From contig CAVPVD010000010.1 of assembly GCA_963709155.1 (NCBI GenBank), positions 682,001 through 746,000 on the forward strand: 64,000 nt of DNA. Reading direction: 5' to 3'. Positions 53,466 through 63,378 of this stretch are shown piece after piece (the first letter of the stretch is position 1; each line of letters opens with the position of its first letter). The DNA is from Bog-159 sp963709155 (GTDB taxonomy: Bacteria; Acidobacteriota; Terriglobia; Bryobacterales; Bryobacteraceae). A model generated the notes under the pieces. That model had not been told where the DNA came from and did not search any database. It saw only the letters and a program-made list of their open reading frames with translations. The position numbers were made by a program, and so were the translations under genes.

Positions 53466-53781
53466 CCGGCTATCCTTTGGCAATCGATCGCCGCGCGTGT
53501 CCGTAGTCGTCGGAGCGCAGTGCACCGATGTCCGGCCGCGGTCCACCAGGCCGTCCGATTTATCAACGATTCTCTTCGGCGGTAATGGCGCCTTTTGACC
53601 CGGGCCAAACATAGGCGCCACCTGTGGCGTCAAACAGCAACGTCAGTCCTGAGTGCCTGTGGACCTTCTGCGCCCGAGTGCTGTTCGTTAGAGATGGCAT
53701 TGCTCAACCCACACTTTTCCTTCCGGCAAGGCGGCCCTTGCAGGTGAAGCCTGGCTTTAGTGTCCCGCGAGGCGGCGGGGT
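53466..53781. other. Intergenic, nothing recognised
   Basis: About 315 bp between LysR and the small secreted protein; no motif, repeat or RNA gene seen. Confidence 0.5.
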
Positions 53782-54126
53782 TTATTGGACAGGATATGCC
53801 CAATAGCGGGCTCCCGAATACATCGTGGCGATGTAACGACCATTTCCGGCGGCCACGATGTGGCCCACTGGGCTGAAGGGGTTCTGCCCCCAGACAAATA
53901 GGCTGTCATCGACCCGGTAGATTCCGCCGTTGATTTTGAAGTAGTGCGCAGCCGATCCGCGGGTTGGCTCCGGTTGCTGGTGCTGTGGCCGGTAGTCTGG
54001 CATAGAGCAGCAAACGACTTGAGCGGAAAGGGTCGGCGCGCCGAAGCTGGCGAGAGCCAACAGGGCGACCGTAAGCAATCGGCCGCTCTTCAACACCGGC
54101 CGGGAAAAACGCGTCATTTGAAACAT
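53782..54126 (-). CDS. Small secreted hypothetical protein
   Basis: A 114-residue protein with a signal peptide (LLTVALLALASFGAPTLSAQ) and a mature part with two Cys (VVCCSMPDY) and aromatic repeats (FKINGGIYRVDDSLFVWGQN, GRYIATMYSGARYW). GGAGCT lies just upstream of the ATG. I do not recognise a family. Confidence 0.6.
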   Translation of the reverse strand: MFQMTRFSRPVLKSGRLLTVALLALASFGAPTLSAQVVCCSMPDYRPQHQQPEPTRGSAAHYFKINGGIYRVDDSLFVWGQNPFSPVGHIVAAGNGRYIATMYSGARYWAYPVQ

Positions 54127-54267
54127 GGGATTGAGCTCCAGTCTGTTTTTTTGTTTGAGAGCAATTTGCTCTCACCCCAATCCGCGACAACCCCGAAGAA
54201 AATGACTCACGGCTTCACGAGGAAATGTGAAAAAGTTCTGAACCCGCCCGCTTCCTCGCGTCCGATT

Positions 54268-57033
54268 CTACCGGGCGGCGCGCCTGACGCCCTTCTCGTA
54301 CTCGGTAAGGCTCTCTTCCACCTGACGCCGCGTGTTTGAGGCGCTCGCTCCCGGCCCCGCTGCCGGAAGCATCGCCAGCGCCTTCCTGGCGGTTTCCACG
54401 GCCGCGGAAGCGTTGCCGTTTCGCCAGTAGGCTTCCCCCAGATAAACCAGCGTCGCCAGATCCTTGCCTTTTGCCAACCCGTCGGCCCGCAAAGCGTACC
54501 GCAGCGCCAGCGGGTAATCCCGCAACGTCTGCACCGCCGGGTCCAACAGAACCCGCACTGCTTCCACCAGTTGTTGGACCGTCGCGTTCGGACTCTCGGC
54601 GGCCTCTTTCAGATAAGCCAGGCCGGCCTCCGCATAACGGCGCGCCTCCTGTACTCGTCCGGCGGCGGCCGCCAGGTTCCCGATTCGCCCTTGCAGCGAG
54701 GCGCGCAGCACGCGGTTGGACGTATTCAATGGATCCCGTTCCACCAGGTGGTCCAGAATCTCTACCGCCCGGCGCAGGTTTTCTTCCGAGGCACCGGCAT
54801 TTCCGGCGTAGCCCTGCACGATTCCTAACGAGCGATACACGTCCACCTGGCGGAAAGCGGCTGAGGCGTTCTGTGGATCCGCCGCCGCCTGACCGTCCAG
54901 CACGTCACGGGCTTCGCTCAGGCTGGCCAGAGATTCCTTGAATTCCCGCAACTGCCCCTGGTTCCATCCGACCCGCACCAACATCATGGCGCGCCGGCGC
55001 CGGACGTCCGGCGTCTCCTGCTCGGTTGGCGGCAGACGCCGGAGAAGGGCGAGCGCTTTCCCGTAAGTCTCCACCGCCTTCCGCGGGTCCTGGGGAGTTT
55101 CCAGCTTGCCGGCAGCTTCGTCGGTCGCTGACAGAAGCTGCAGCGCCCGGCTGTTGGATGGATCGATCTTGAGAGCGGCATCGAAGTAGCCGGCGGCCTT
55201 TTGCAGATACCCGATGGCTGCGCCGGCCCCCGCCAGGGTGATGAATCCGCCGCCTTTTTGGCTGAGATGCTGCCCCAAAGCCTGATCGGCGGCCCCGGCG
55301 TCAATGAGCCTTGGGAGATCGCGCGGGTTGACGCGCGCCAACTGCTCGAATGTATCCGCGGCTCTTCGGAGCATCGCAATTCCATCGTCCGGCTGCGCGG
55401 TGAAGACCAGGCTCCCGCCCATCTGCTGATAGATCCTGGCCAGGGTTTGCTGAACGCGTACGTTGCTGGCATCTTCCCGGCTCAGCGGCTCGACCAGAGC
55501 CAAAGCCTTTCGGTAACTCGCGAGGGCCTTGGTTGTGTCTCCCAAGCTATCGTCGGCGCCATGTTGGCCCAGCACGTCCCCGAGTTTCAAGTAGCCCTCC
55601 CCCAACTCCAGCCGCAGGGACCGATCGGCGCCCTTGGCCGCCGCCAGCCGGTCCAGGTATTGCAGCGTGCGGCCCGCCAGCTCGGCCTGCACCGGCATGG
55701 CTCCGGGCACCTTCTGGATGGAGTCCTGGAGATCGAAGAGAACGTAGTTGGCGAGTTCGCGGGCGTCGTTAAAGCGGCTCTCCGCGTTGGCTCGCTCACG
55801 CTGCGCCATGTGGGCCTGCCACAGCGTGCCCGCCAGCCCGCCCAGCAGCGAAATCAGCAACAATCCGGCCAGGGCGGCGCCGGTTGCGTGCCGCCGCACG
55901 AACTTGCGTGCGATGTAAAGCCAGGTCCCCTCGACAGCGCTTACCGGCTGCCCCGTGAGGTAGCGGCATATGTCGCTCGACAGCTGCTCCGCCGAACTAT
56001 AGCGCTCCGCGGGTGTCTTTGCCAGCGCCCGCAATGCGATTCCGTCGAGATCGCCTTCCAGCACACGCCGCAGTTTATCCGCCGTCGTGCCCCGCAGCGC
56101 GGCTCTCTCCGCCGCCGTGGCGCCAGTGTTTCCTGGCGGCCGGTGCACCGCCGCGCTGGGACGCTGCGGCTCCTGGGAGATCGCCGCGTAAACCAAATCG
56201 GCCGGGTCCTGTCCGCTGCAATCGTGGGGGCGCATTCCACAAAGTAACTCGTACAGGATTACGCCCAGGGAATACACGTCGCTTGCCCCCGTCACGGTCC
56301 GGCCCAGCAATAGTTCGGGGCTGGCATAGACAGGCGTCAGGTACAAGCCGCTCGCGACTGTTTGTTCCGCGGAGCCGCCGGGCCCCTTTAGCACTTTCGC
56401 GATACCGAAATCCAGCAATTTCGGCTCCCCTTCCTTGGTAACCAGGATGTTGCCGGGCTTGAGATCACGATGAACCACCATGTGCTGGTGCGCGGAATTG
56501 ACGGCCGCACAGACCTTCGTGAACAACTCCAGCCGCGCCGCGATGGAGAGGCGGCAGCCGTCGCAATATTCGTCCAGGCGCGTGCCTTCCACATATTCCA
56601 TCACCAGGTAGGGCTGCCCCGTTGGGGTCAGACCTCCATCCAGCAGTGTGGCGATGTTGGGATGCTGCAGGTCCGCCAAAATCTGGCGCTCGGCCAGGAA
56701 GCGCTGAATCAAGTCCCCGGCGCCAATCCCCGGACGAACTAGCTTAATGGCGACTTTTTTCTCGTATTGTTGGTCGGCCCGGCTGGCAAGCCATACCTCG
56801 CCCATTCCGCCCCGGCCAAGAATGCGCTCCAGGCGATAGGGTCCGGCCGGCTGCGGCGCCTCCGCCGCCGTGGCCGCGTCGTTGGCCCAAAGGAGCGACC
56901 GCACCTGCTCTTCCAGGCCGGCGTCGCCCGCCGCCGCTTCTCTCACCCAGGCTTCGCGTTCCTGCGGCGGCCGATCCAGCGCGCCGAAGAAGATTCGCTC
57001 GATGCCAGCCCAGTCCCGCGAGGAAGAATTCAT
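54268..57033 (-). CDS. Membrane Ser/Thr protein kinase with TPR sensor region
   Basis: A 921-residue receptor-like kinase. The catalytic domain (about residues 66-330) is complete: glycine loop LGRGGMGEVW, Lys97 in VAIKLV, HRDLKPGN (Asp190), DFG (Asp208), and the activation loop TPVYASPELLLG. One membrane helix lies near residues 385-408 (GAALAGLLLISLLGGLAG). The outer part holds many TPR-like helical pairs (ALASYRKALALVEPL, GYLQKAAGYFDAALKIDPSN). ATG 57033 overlaps the sigma factor stop (ATGA) and removes 22 residues of an open upstream frame. With the sigma factor it forms a common acidobacterial signalling pair. Confidence 0.93.
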   Translation of the reverse strand: MNSSSRDWAGIERIFFGALDRPPQEREAWVREAAAGDAGLEEQVRSLLWANDAATAAEAPQPAGPYRLERILGRGGMGEVWLASRADQQYEKKVAIKLVRPGIGAGDLIQRFLAERQILADLQHPNIATLLDGGLTPTGQPYLVMEYVEGTRLDEYCDGCRLSIAARLELFTKVCAAVNSAHQHMVVHRDLKPGNILVTKEGEPKLLDFGIAKVLKGPGGSAEQTVASGLYLTPVYASPELLLGRTVTGASDVYSLGVILYELLCGMRPHDCSGQDPADLVYAAISQEPQRPSAAVHRPPGNTGATAAERAALRGTTADKLRRVLEGDLDGIALRALAKTPAERYSSAEQLSSDICRYLTGQPVSAVEGTWLYIARKFVRRHATGAALAGLLLISLLGGLAGTLWQAHMAQRERANAESRFNDARELANYVLFDLQDSIQKVPGAMPVQAELAGRTLQYLDRLAAAKGADRSLRLELGEGYLKLGDVLGQHGADDSLGDTTKALASYRKALALVEPLSREDASNVRVQQTLARIYQQMGGSLVFTAQPDDGIAMLRRAADTFEQLARVNPRDLPRLIDAGAADQALGQHLSQKGGGFITLAGAGAAIGYLQKAAGYFDAALKIDPSNSRALQLLSATDEAAGKLETPQDPRKAVETYGKALALLRRLPPTEQETPDVRRRRAMMLVRVGWNQGQLREFKESLASLSEARDVLDGQAAADPQNASAAFRQVDVYRSLGIVQGYAGNAGASEENLRRAVEILDHLVERDPLNTSNRVLRASLQGRIGNLAAAAGRVQEARRYAEAGLAYLKEAAESPNATVQQLVEAVRVLLDPAVQTLRDYPLALRYALRADGLAKGKDLATLVYLGEAYWRNGNASAAVETARKALAMLPAAGPGASASNTRRQVEESLTEYEKGVRRAAR

Positions 57034-57617
57034 TCGCCGGCCGGCTTCGCGCCGTTCCCCTTCAACTCGCGAAACAACCAGGCCTTCGCCAGCGTCCATT
57101 CACGATCGGCCGTGGCTTTGGAAATCATCAAGACCTCGGCGGTCTCCTCGGCCGTACAGCCTAGAAAGACGCGTAGCTCGATAACGCACGCCTTTCGTTT
57201 GTCCTCTCGCTCCAGCCCGTCCAGCGCTAGGCTCAACGCCAGGATTTCCTCGCTCGAGTTGCCCAGCCAGGGAACGTTTTCGCTGAGCGCCATGCGTTCC
57301 TGATTGCCGCCGCGTTTTTCCCGGTGGACCTGTTTGGCGTGGTCGGTCAGGATACGACGCATGAGCATGGCCGCGAACGCGAAGAAGTGACCGCGATTGT
57401 TCCACTGCCCGCCATACTGCTTCGCCAGCCGCAGATACAGCTCGTTCACGAGCGCCGTGGCCTGCAGAGTGTGGCCGCCGTTCTCTCGCCGCATCTGGTT
57501 TTGGGCCAGTGCGCGCAATTGGCGGTAGACCAATGGCATCATCTGATCCAGGGCTCGGCCATCCCCATCAGCCCACTGTTGAAGCAGTTGCGTGATCTCA
57601 GCCGGGTTGCTCTCCAT
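57030..57617 (-). CDS. ECF RNA polymerase sigma factor (PF07638-type)
   Basis: A 195-residue alternative sigma factor. ITQLLQQWADGDGRALDQMMPLVY is region 2 start, ALVNELYLRLAKQ and FFAFAAMLMRRILTDHAK are region 2, and VIELRVFLGCTAEETAEVLMISKATADREWTLAKAWL is region 4 with its HTH. ATG 57617 is preferred over the open frame to 57767. It is translationally coupled to the kinase-TPR gene, which may act as its regulator; that link is inferred from pairing. Confidence 0.93.
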   Translation of the reverse strand: MESNPAEITQLLQQWADGDGRALDQMMPLVYRQLRALAQNQMRRENGGHTLQATALVNELYLRLAKQYGGQWNNRGHFFAFAAMLMRRILTDHAKQVHREKRGGNQERMALSENVPWLGNSSEEILALSLALDGLEREDKRKACVIELRVFLGCTAEETAEVLMISKATADREWTLAKAWLFRELKGNGAKPAGE

Positions 57618-58219
57618 TGGCCATCCCGCCTCACTGCATTCTACAGCACCCGGAGCGGGGCGGTGCAGCGGATACGGTGAGAAGCGCCTGCGCCGGCTTG
57701 AGGTGGGGCTGCTGCCTTCGCCCGAGACGGCAGACGCGTGGCGCGTACACGAGATCGTTCTGAACATACAGCGGCGCCGTGCGGAACGGCTGGCTTGCCC
57801 GATCCGGAAGACGTTCCGGCACCATCGTTCCGGCCAGGAATGTCGTTGGGCGAAACGATATCGCAGCGCCTGCGCGTCGGCTGGAGTTTAGCGGCAGCGA
57901 AATTTGCGACCGCTGCCCGCGCCCTGCGCAAAGTGAGTGGCCTGGAATTCGATGGGGCACTCTCGGCATCAAAAGCCGCCGGGGTTGCCACAACCGACTT
58001 ATCGTTCCTGATCCATGCGGCGCTTTCCGGCGCTGACCTTCCAAACGGCGGATCCGGACAGAATCTCCACGCAGGGCCTGCATATTCTTCGATTCGGAGG
58101 TGATTCGATTGCATCAGCGGTATGGCAGGAAACCATAGGCTAAGACCCGGCATCAGCAGCGCGGAGCGCCGCCCCCTGCATGCTGTCGCTCGGCTTCCGA
58201 CGAGGCGTTTGTAGCCGCG
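57618..58219. other. Intergenic, no supportable gene
   Basis: About 600 bp upstream of the sigma factor. Overlapping open frames on both strands reflect high G+C; none has a recognisable motif or a good start. Confidence 0.45.
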
Positions 58220-59690
58220 TCACTTGGCATACTCAGTCGACAACTCTGCCTGCTTGAGCACGAGCTGGGTTGCGTCCTCCGAGAGGTCTGGCGGGTAGCC
58301 GTACATCGCCAGCAGACGACGGACTTTCCGCCGCAAGTCCGCCCGCACGCTCTTCCGCTGCGTCCAGTCGAGCTTGGGCATCTTCCTGACCATTTCCGCC
58401 AGATCGCGGGCCATCAGACGGAGCTGGTCCGACTTCATCACCTCTTTGGCCGACCCGTTCTCCGCCAGTGCATCGTAAAACGCCGTCTCCTCGTTGCTGA
58501 GATCAAGCTCCTCACCGTGCCGCTTCGCCTCGCGGACCCATTTCGCCAGTCTGCAGAAGTTCCGCGATCATTTGAGCCGTCGAAATCTGCTTGTTCGTGT
58601 AGCCGAGCATCGCCTTTTCCAGCGCCTCGCGAAACTGCTGGGCCTGCACCAGATTGGTCCGCTCGCTGATCTTGATCTGGTCGTTGAGCAGCTTCCGCAG
58701 CGTCTCGAGCGCGAGGTTCCTCTGTTCGAGGGCCGACACCCGCTCCAGGAACTCGTCGCTGAGGATGTCCAGCCGCCCCGCGTCAAGGCCAGCCGCGGCG
58801 AACAAATCGATTACTTCGCCCGCGTCCACCGCGCCGCCGATGACCTGCCTTACGGCCGCATCGGATGTCGCGTGATCCGGAATCGGCTGCCCGCAGCCGG
58901 CGTCGGGCCCGCCTCATCGGCCAGACCGATCAAATCGACGATCAGGCCGCCCGGCTTCTCGCCGTACACGCGGTTCACGCGGGCGATCGCCTGCATCAGC
59001 TTGTGCCCGGCCAGCGGCTTGTCCAAGTACATCGTGTGCGCGCTCGGCACGTCGAAGCCCCTCAGCCACATGTCCACCACGATTGCTAGCCGAAAGTCGT
59101 CGGCCGGGTCCTTGATGCGATCCGTGAGCCTTCCGCTGCGCCTTGCCCCGTACGTGCCGCGCCATGTGCTCGGGATCATCCGGCCCGCCGGTCATGACGA
59201 CTTTCATCGCACCAGTCGCATCGTCTTCCTGGTGCCACTTAGGGCGGAGCTTGCGGATCTCGTCGTATTGCCGGGCGGCGATGTCGTGGCTCATCGTCAC
59301 GATCATGGCCTTACCTTCCATCGCGGCGCGGCGCTTTTCCCAGTGCTTGACGACGAACTTCGCCACTCTCTCCAACCGCTCGGGCGCGCCGTACAGCTCT
59401 TCCAGCGGGATGCGGATATTCTCTGGCGTCTCAAGCCCGTCCTCGTCGCGGGTCGCGTATTCCGCGATCTTCGCCTCCGCCGCCTGTACTCCGGCCTCAT
59501 CGATCGTCAGCTTCACGATCCGCGGCTCGTAGTAGATCGGCACCGTCGCGCCGTCGGCCACCGATTGGCGGATATCGTACACGTCGGCGTAGTCGCCGAA
59601 GACGTGACGCGTGACCTTGTCGCCCGCTGTTAACGGCGTGCCGGTGAACCCGACGAACGTCGCGTTCGGCAGTGGCTCGACCACGGGACC
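58220..59690 (-). pseudogene. Type I restriction enzyme HsdR remnant
   Basis: Read N to C on the minus strand: LPNATFVGFTGTPLTAGDK (helicase motif), YGDYADVYDIRQSV-like DUF, AIVVDMWLRGFDVPSAHTMY and LDKPLAGHKLMQAIARVNRVY (motifs V/VI), GLIVDLIGLAD, then after a large deletion VIDLFAAAGLDAGRLDIL and YTNKQISTAQMIAELL, and finally KSVRADLRRKVRRLLAMYGYPPD. At least three frame changes and deletions separate these parts. The nuclease domain, Walker A and DEAH box are missing, as are hsdM and hsdS. It is dead. Confidence 0.8.
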
Positions 59691-60444
59691 ATCCGAGGCT
59701 TGGAAGTGCACGATGGCGAACCGATGTTCGGCCCGAAGACGGAGGTCCTTCACGACCTGAAGCTCGACGGCGACGAGGCACCCCGGCCGGAGCGGGATAT
59801 GCGCGACTTCGTGGTTCCTCGCGAGATCCGGAGGCTCGTTTTCGATGCTGGAGGCTTTGCGCAACGGCACTATCGAACACATCGAAGTCCGCACAGGCGT
59901 GCCGCGCCGGATAATCTTCAAGGCCGCTGAGGCGGCGCCGAGGTGATTGGCATGGCGCGCGCCGGCGAAAGCGGGGGCGTGATAAGCCGCGCTAGGGCCA
60001 AAGCGCCCCAGCGCCTCTTCCAGGAGCGTGAGCGTCCGGCGAACTGTCTTCGGACGCGCCAGGCGCAGGAAGATTGCCGGACGTGCGGGGCCGCGGGCGT
60101 CACGGTCAGGCACACTCCGCTGCGGATAGCCGGTAGCCACTGCGAACGGTGTTGCCCGTGTTGTGCCCCGGCGGCCCGAACGATTCCGCAAGAGGAACCA
60201 TGACCGGCGAGCGACGCCACAAGCCAGACACTGGAACTCTGGGCCGGGGCGGCGGGATGGCCCAGCAGCCGCACCGCCGTCCTTATCGGAGGCGCCATAT
60301 CGTCCGTCGGGATCGGGATCACGCGAAACCAAATCAGGCGTAATCGGCACCCTAGCCGAAAATCTCAGCAACGCAACTTTGGGACACTACCCTACAGTGC
60401 GCCTGGAGCAATTTTGGGGTAAACTCAAAGGAGTCACCACCTTG
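59691..60444. other. Mixed remnant region before the tRNA
   Basis: About 750 bp. Frames on both strands between 59700 and 59940 look partly protein-like (plus strand LEALRNGTIEHIEV; minus strand LVAVELQVVKDLRL), but I cannot decide which is real or name a family. 59940-60444 shows nothing recognisable. Confidence 0.35.
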
Positions 60445-60532
60445 CCGGAGTGGCGGAACTGGCAGACGCACGGGACTCAAAATCCCGCATCCTTCACTGG
60501 GTATGAGGGTTCGACCCCCTCCTCCGGCACCA
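60445..60532 (+). tRNA. tRNA-Leu (anticodon CAA)
   Basis: Acceptor stem GCCGGAG (60445-60451) pairs with CTCCGGC (60522-60528), followed by discriminator A and encoded CCA. The anticodon stem CGGGA/TCCCG encloses CTCAAAA, giving anticodon CAA. A long variable arm (CATCCTTCACTGGGTATG) and the T-loop GGTTCGACCCC are present, as expected for leucine tRNA. Confidence 0.97.
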
Positions 60533-60549
60533 AAAACAGCCGCACCATC

Positions 60550-62115
60550 TCAGACCGGCGCTACCTCCGCGCCGATCATCGCGGCATGCCCATTTGGCGG
60601 CGTGCCCGAGAATGCCGCCATCACCTGCGCGTCTACCTCGCTCTTGTGCCCCGGACTGCCCGCCGCCAACAGGAACCGCTGATTGTGATACCGGAGATCC
60701 GTATAGTGTGCGATCAGGCCGGTCGCGAAAGCGGTTTTTAGCTCATCGATTCCATCCCGCAGCGAGTGCGCCGCATGAAACCCCAGGGTTTCTTCGATTT
60801 TCTTGAAACTCACCCGGTAATTGCGGCTATCGGCGTTGGTCATGTGTTCGACGCGCGTCGCGGGGAACGCTTCCGCGATGACTTCGGCAACTTCCGAAAG
60901 CGTGTAGTTCAGCCGCGAATCGCCCACATTCAGCACCTGCCCGCCCACCACCCGCGCGGGCGATCCCAGGACCAGCGCCACGGCTTCCACCAGGTCTCTG
61001 ACATGGATGAAGGGACGCCATTGCCGGCCGTTGTAGATGGTGATGACGCCATCCTGCGCCGCCTTGGCAGACAGAAGATTCACCACCAGGTCGAAGCGCG
61101 GCCGGTTAGAGAGTCCAAACACCGTGGCGAAACGCAGGATCGTGGGATGAAACGTATCCGTGCGCGATTCGAGCAACGCGCGCTCGGAATCCACTTTGGT
61201 CTGGCCGTAGAACGACACGGGATGCACCTCCGACCGCTCGTCAACCTCCGCCTCCGATGCGCCGTACACGCTGCAACTCGAAGCGAAAATCAAGCGGCTT
61301 ACGCCATTGCCCTTCGCAATCTCGATCAGCATACGCGTGGCGGCGTAATTGATCTCCAATGCGGATTTATGATCCTGCTCGCACGCCGGATCCCCTACAA
61401 TCGCCGCTAATTGCACGATCGCTTCCACCCCGCGCACGGCCTTCACCACATCCTGGATGTTGCGGCAATCGCCGGCGAGCAGTTCGAAATCCGGGTGGCG
61501 CATGGCTTCCTGCAGCGGCTCGGCGCCGTAAATCAGGCTGTCCAGCACGCGGACCTTGTACCCGCCGGCAAGCAAGCGCTCCACCAGCAGCGATCCGATA
61601 TAGCCCGCGCCGCCCACCACCAACACGCGCTTCGGTTGCGCGGGCGCGCCGCTCTCCGGCCTGCGCAGGTAGCGCAGATCGAAGGATCCCTTGATGAGGC
61701 GTGCGGAGCACAGCGCGCAGCCTGCCACCACCACAAAAGGAAGCGCTACGCTGCGTCCGGTGCTCTGGAGTTTGAATAGGAGAAAGTCCGCGGCAAAGAA
61801 AAGGCATACGGCCAGCATCACGCCCCTCAGAATCGCCCAGGCCTTCTGCCAGCCCTCGTAGCCGCGCGCATACGTGTAGAAACCGTTGACCAGGAACAGG
61901 ACCGGGAAGATCGGGGAGAGCAGCCAGAAGAAAGTCACGTAGTAATGCCGGAATCCGCCGATTAATTGCTGGGCTTCTACGCCATGCCCCAGCGCCGTCC
62001 GGTAAAGGACCGAGACCGCCAGCGCCATCAGCATACTGGCGTGTACCGTCAGGTAGTCGAGGAACATGCGGGGCAATACCTGCCTCCACTTCAACTCCAG
62101 CAGCTTTCTCAACAT
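60550..62115 (-). CDS. Membrane-anchored nucleotide-sugar epimerase/dehydratase
   Basis: A 521-residue two-part protein. Residues 1-140 hold four hydrophobic helices (ASMLMALAVSVLY, FWLLSPIFPVLFLVNGF, GVMLAVCLFFAADFLL, VALPFVVVAGCALCSA) like the membrane part of sugar-phosphate transferases. Residues 163-480 are an extended SDR: GGAGYIGS (168-175), SSCSVYG and the catalytic YGQTK. It probably converts a UDP-sugar at the membrane. It overlaps the aminotransferase gene by 7 bp, so it belongs to a surface-glycan set. The last 45 residues are unrelated and probably disordered. Substrate inferred only by class. Confidence 0.87.
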   Translation of the reverse strand: MLRKLLELKWRQVLPRMFLDYLTVHASMLMALAVSVLYRTALGHGVEAQQLIGGFRHYYVTFFWLLSPIFPVLFLVNGFYTYARGYEGWQKAWAILRGVMLAVCLFFAADFLLFKLQSTGRSVALPFVVVAGCALCSARLIKGSFDLRYLRRPESGAPAQPKRVLVVGGAGYIGSLLVERLLAGGYKVRVLDSLIYGAEPLQEAMRHPDFELLAGDCRNIQDVVKAVRGVEAIVQLAAIVGDPACEQDHKSALEINYAATRMLIEIAKGNGVSRLIFASSCSVYGASEAEVDERSEVHPVSFYGQTKVDSERALLESRTDTFHPTILRFATVFGLSNRPRFDLVVNLLSAKAAQDGVITIYNGRQWRPFIHVRDLVEAVALVLGSPARVVGGQVLNVGDSRLNYTLSEVAEVIAEAFPATRVEHMTNADSRNYRVSFKKIEETLGFHAAHSLRDGIDELKTAFATGLIAHYTDLRYHNQRFLLAAGSPGHKSEVDAQVMAAFSGTPPNGHAAMIGAEVAPV

Positions 62116-63308
62116 GTGCGCGCTCCTTGCGGGCGAACCGATTGCGACAACTCGCGAATCGCGGAGGCCACCTGCCGCACCGTCCCGGCGGGCAGCGATT
62201 CGTAAATCGGCAGGCTCAGCACCGATCCGGTCACCGCCTCGGTCACCGGCAGACTCGCGGCGCCGGCCGGGGCGAACTGGCGGAATAACGTCTGCTGGTG
62301 CAGGGGCGGATGAAAGTACTTCTTGGTTTCGATATTCTCTTTCAGCAGCGCGCCGGCCAACTCGTCGCGAGTCATGCCAAAGCCCTCCGGGTCTACCGTC
62401 ACCGAGAAGTCTTTGTAACTCGAGAGATGCCCCGGAGGCAGTCGTTGAAATCCGATCCCCGGCGTGCCATCCAACTCCGCGGTATACAGAGCCGCGATCT
62501 GGTTGTGCCTGGCTACTTTTGCAGCAACCAAGTCCAGGCCGGCCAGGGCCATCGCCGCGTTGAACTCGGTCATGCGCGCGTTGAGCCCCAGCAGCATCGG
62601 GTTGTAGCTGCCCAGGTCCCCGTAGTTCCGTCCCGCGCGCAGCCGGTGCGCCAACGTGGCGTCATCGGTACAAATCAATCCGCCCTCGCCCGCTACCAGC
62701 AGCTTGGTGGGCGACAGCGAGAAGACTTCCGCATCCCCGAACCGGCCGACCGGCTGCCCCTTGTAACTGGCGCCGAATGCGTGCGCGGCGTCGAATACTA
62801 ACTTCAAGCCGTGCTTTTCGGCGATCCGCTCCAATTCCGCAATGGGCGCTGGATTGCCATACAGATGGACGGCCAATATGGCGGAAGTCTGCGGCGTAAT
62901 GGCCCGTTCCAGGGTGCGCGGATCGATATTCCAGGTCCCAGGATCGCAGTCCGCGAAGACCGGTGTGAGTCCATTCCATAGCGCGGCATGGCCGGTGGCG
63001 AAGAAAGTGAAGCTCGGCAGAATCACTTCGCCGCGCAGCCCGAACGCCTTCATCGTGAGCATCAGTCCGCTGGTGCAACTCGATACGGCGACGCAGTGGC
63101 GCACGCCGAGCCGCTCCGAAACAGCCGCTTCCAGCCGCGCCACCAAAGCGCCGTTGGTGACCAATCCCTGTTGGAATGCCTGGCGATAATCGGAGAGAAT
63201 GCGATCGAGGGGCGGCAGAGTGGGGTGAATGAATCGAAAGCGCTCTCTGAACAGAGGCGCGGTTCTGGCTTCCATAACGGAAGCGGAGACCAAGCTGGGG
63301 TGGTCCAT
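62109..63308 (-). CDS. DegT/DnrJ/EryC1/StrS-type sugar aminotransferase
   Basis: PLP-dependent enzyme of 399 residues that makes amino sugars from keto sugars. LPSFTFFATGHAALWNGLTPVF, LVFDAAHAFGASYKG (PLP-ring Asp) and FSLSPTKLLVAGEGG (Schiff-base Lys) are visible; LGLNARMTEFNAAMAL is the family hallmark. ATG 63308 is used; 63275 is an alternative that trims 11 residues. It is coupled to the epimerase gene downstream and follows the acyltransferase gene. The product is likely an amino sugar for a surface polysaccharide or lipid. Confidence 0.92.
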   Translation of the reverse strand: MDHPSLVSASVMEARTAPLFRERFRFIHPTLPPLDRILSDYRQAFQQGLVTNGALVARLEAAVSERLGVRHCVAVSSCTSGLMLTMKAFGLRGEVILPSFTFFATGHAALWNGLTPVFADCDPGTWNIDPRTLERAITPQTSAILAVHLYGNPAPIAELERIAEKHGLKLVFDAAHAFGASYKGQPVGRFGDAEVFSLSPTKLLVAGEGGLICTDDATLAHRLRAGRNYGDLGSYNPMLLGLNARMTEFNAAMALAGLDLVAAKVARHNQIAALYTAELDGTPGIGFQRLPPGHLSSYKDFSVTVDPEGFGMTRDELAGALLKENIETKKYFHPPLHQQTLFRQFAPAGAASLPVTEAVTGSVLSLPIYESLPAGTVRQVASAIRELSQSVRPQGARTC

Positions 63309-63378
63309 AATAATCGTTCTGTGAATGTGAAGATGAAGTGAAGGACCTCAGGCCATGCCCGGCTTGGGTCCCGCTATC

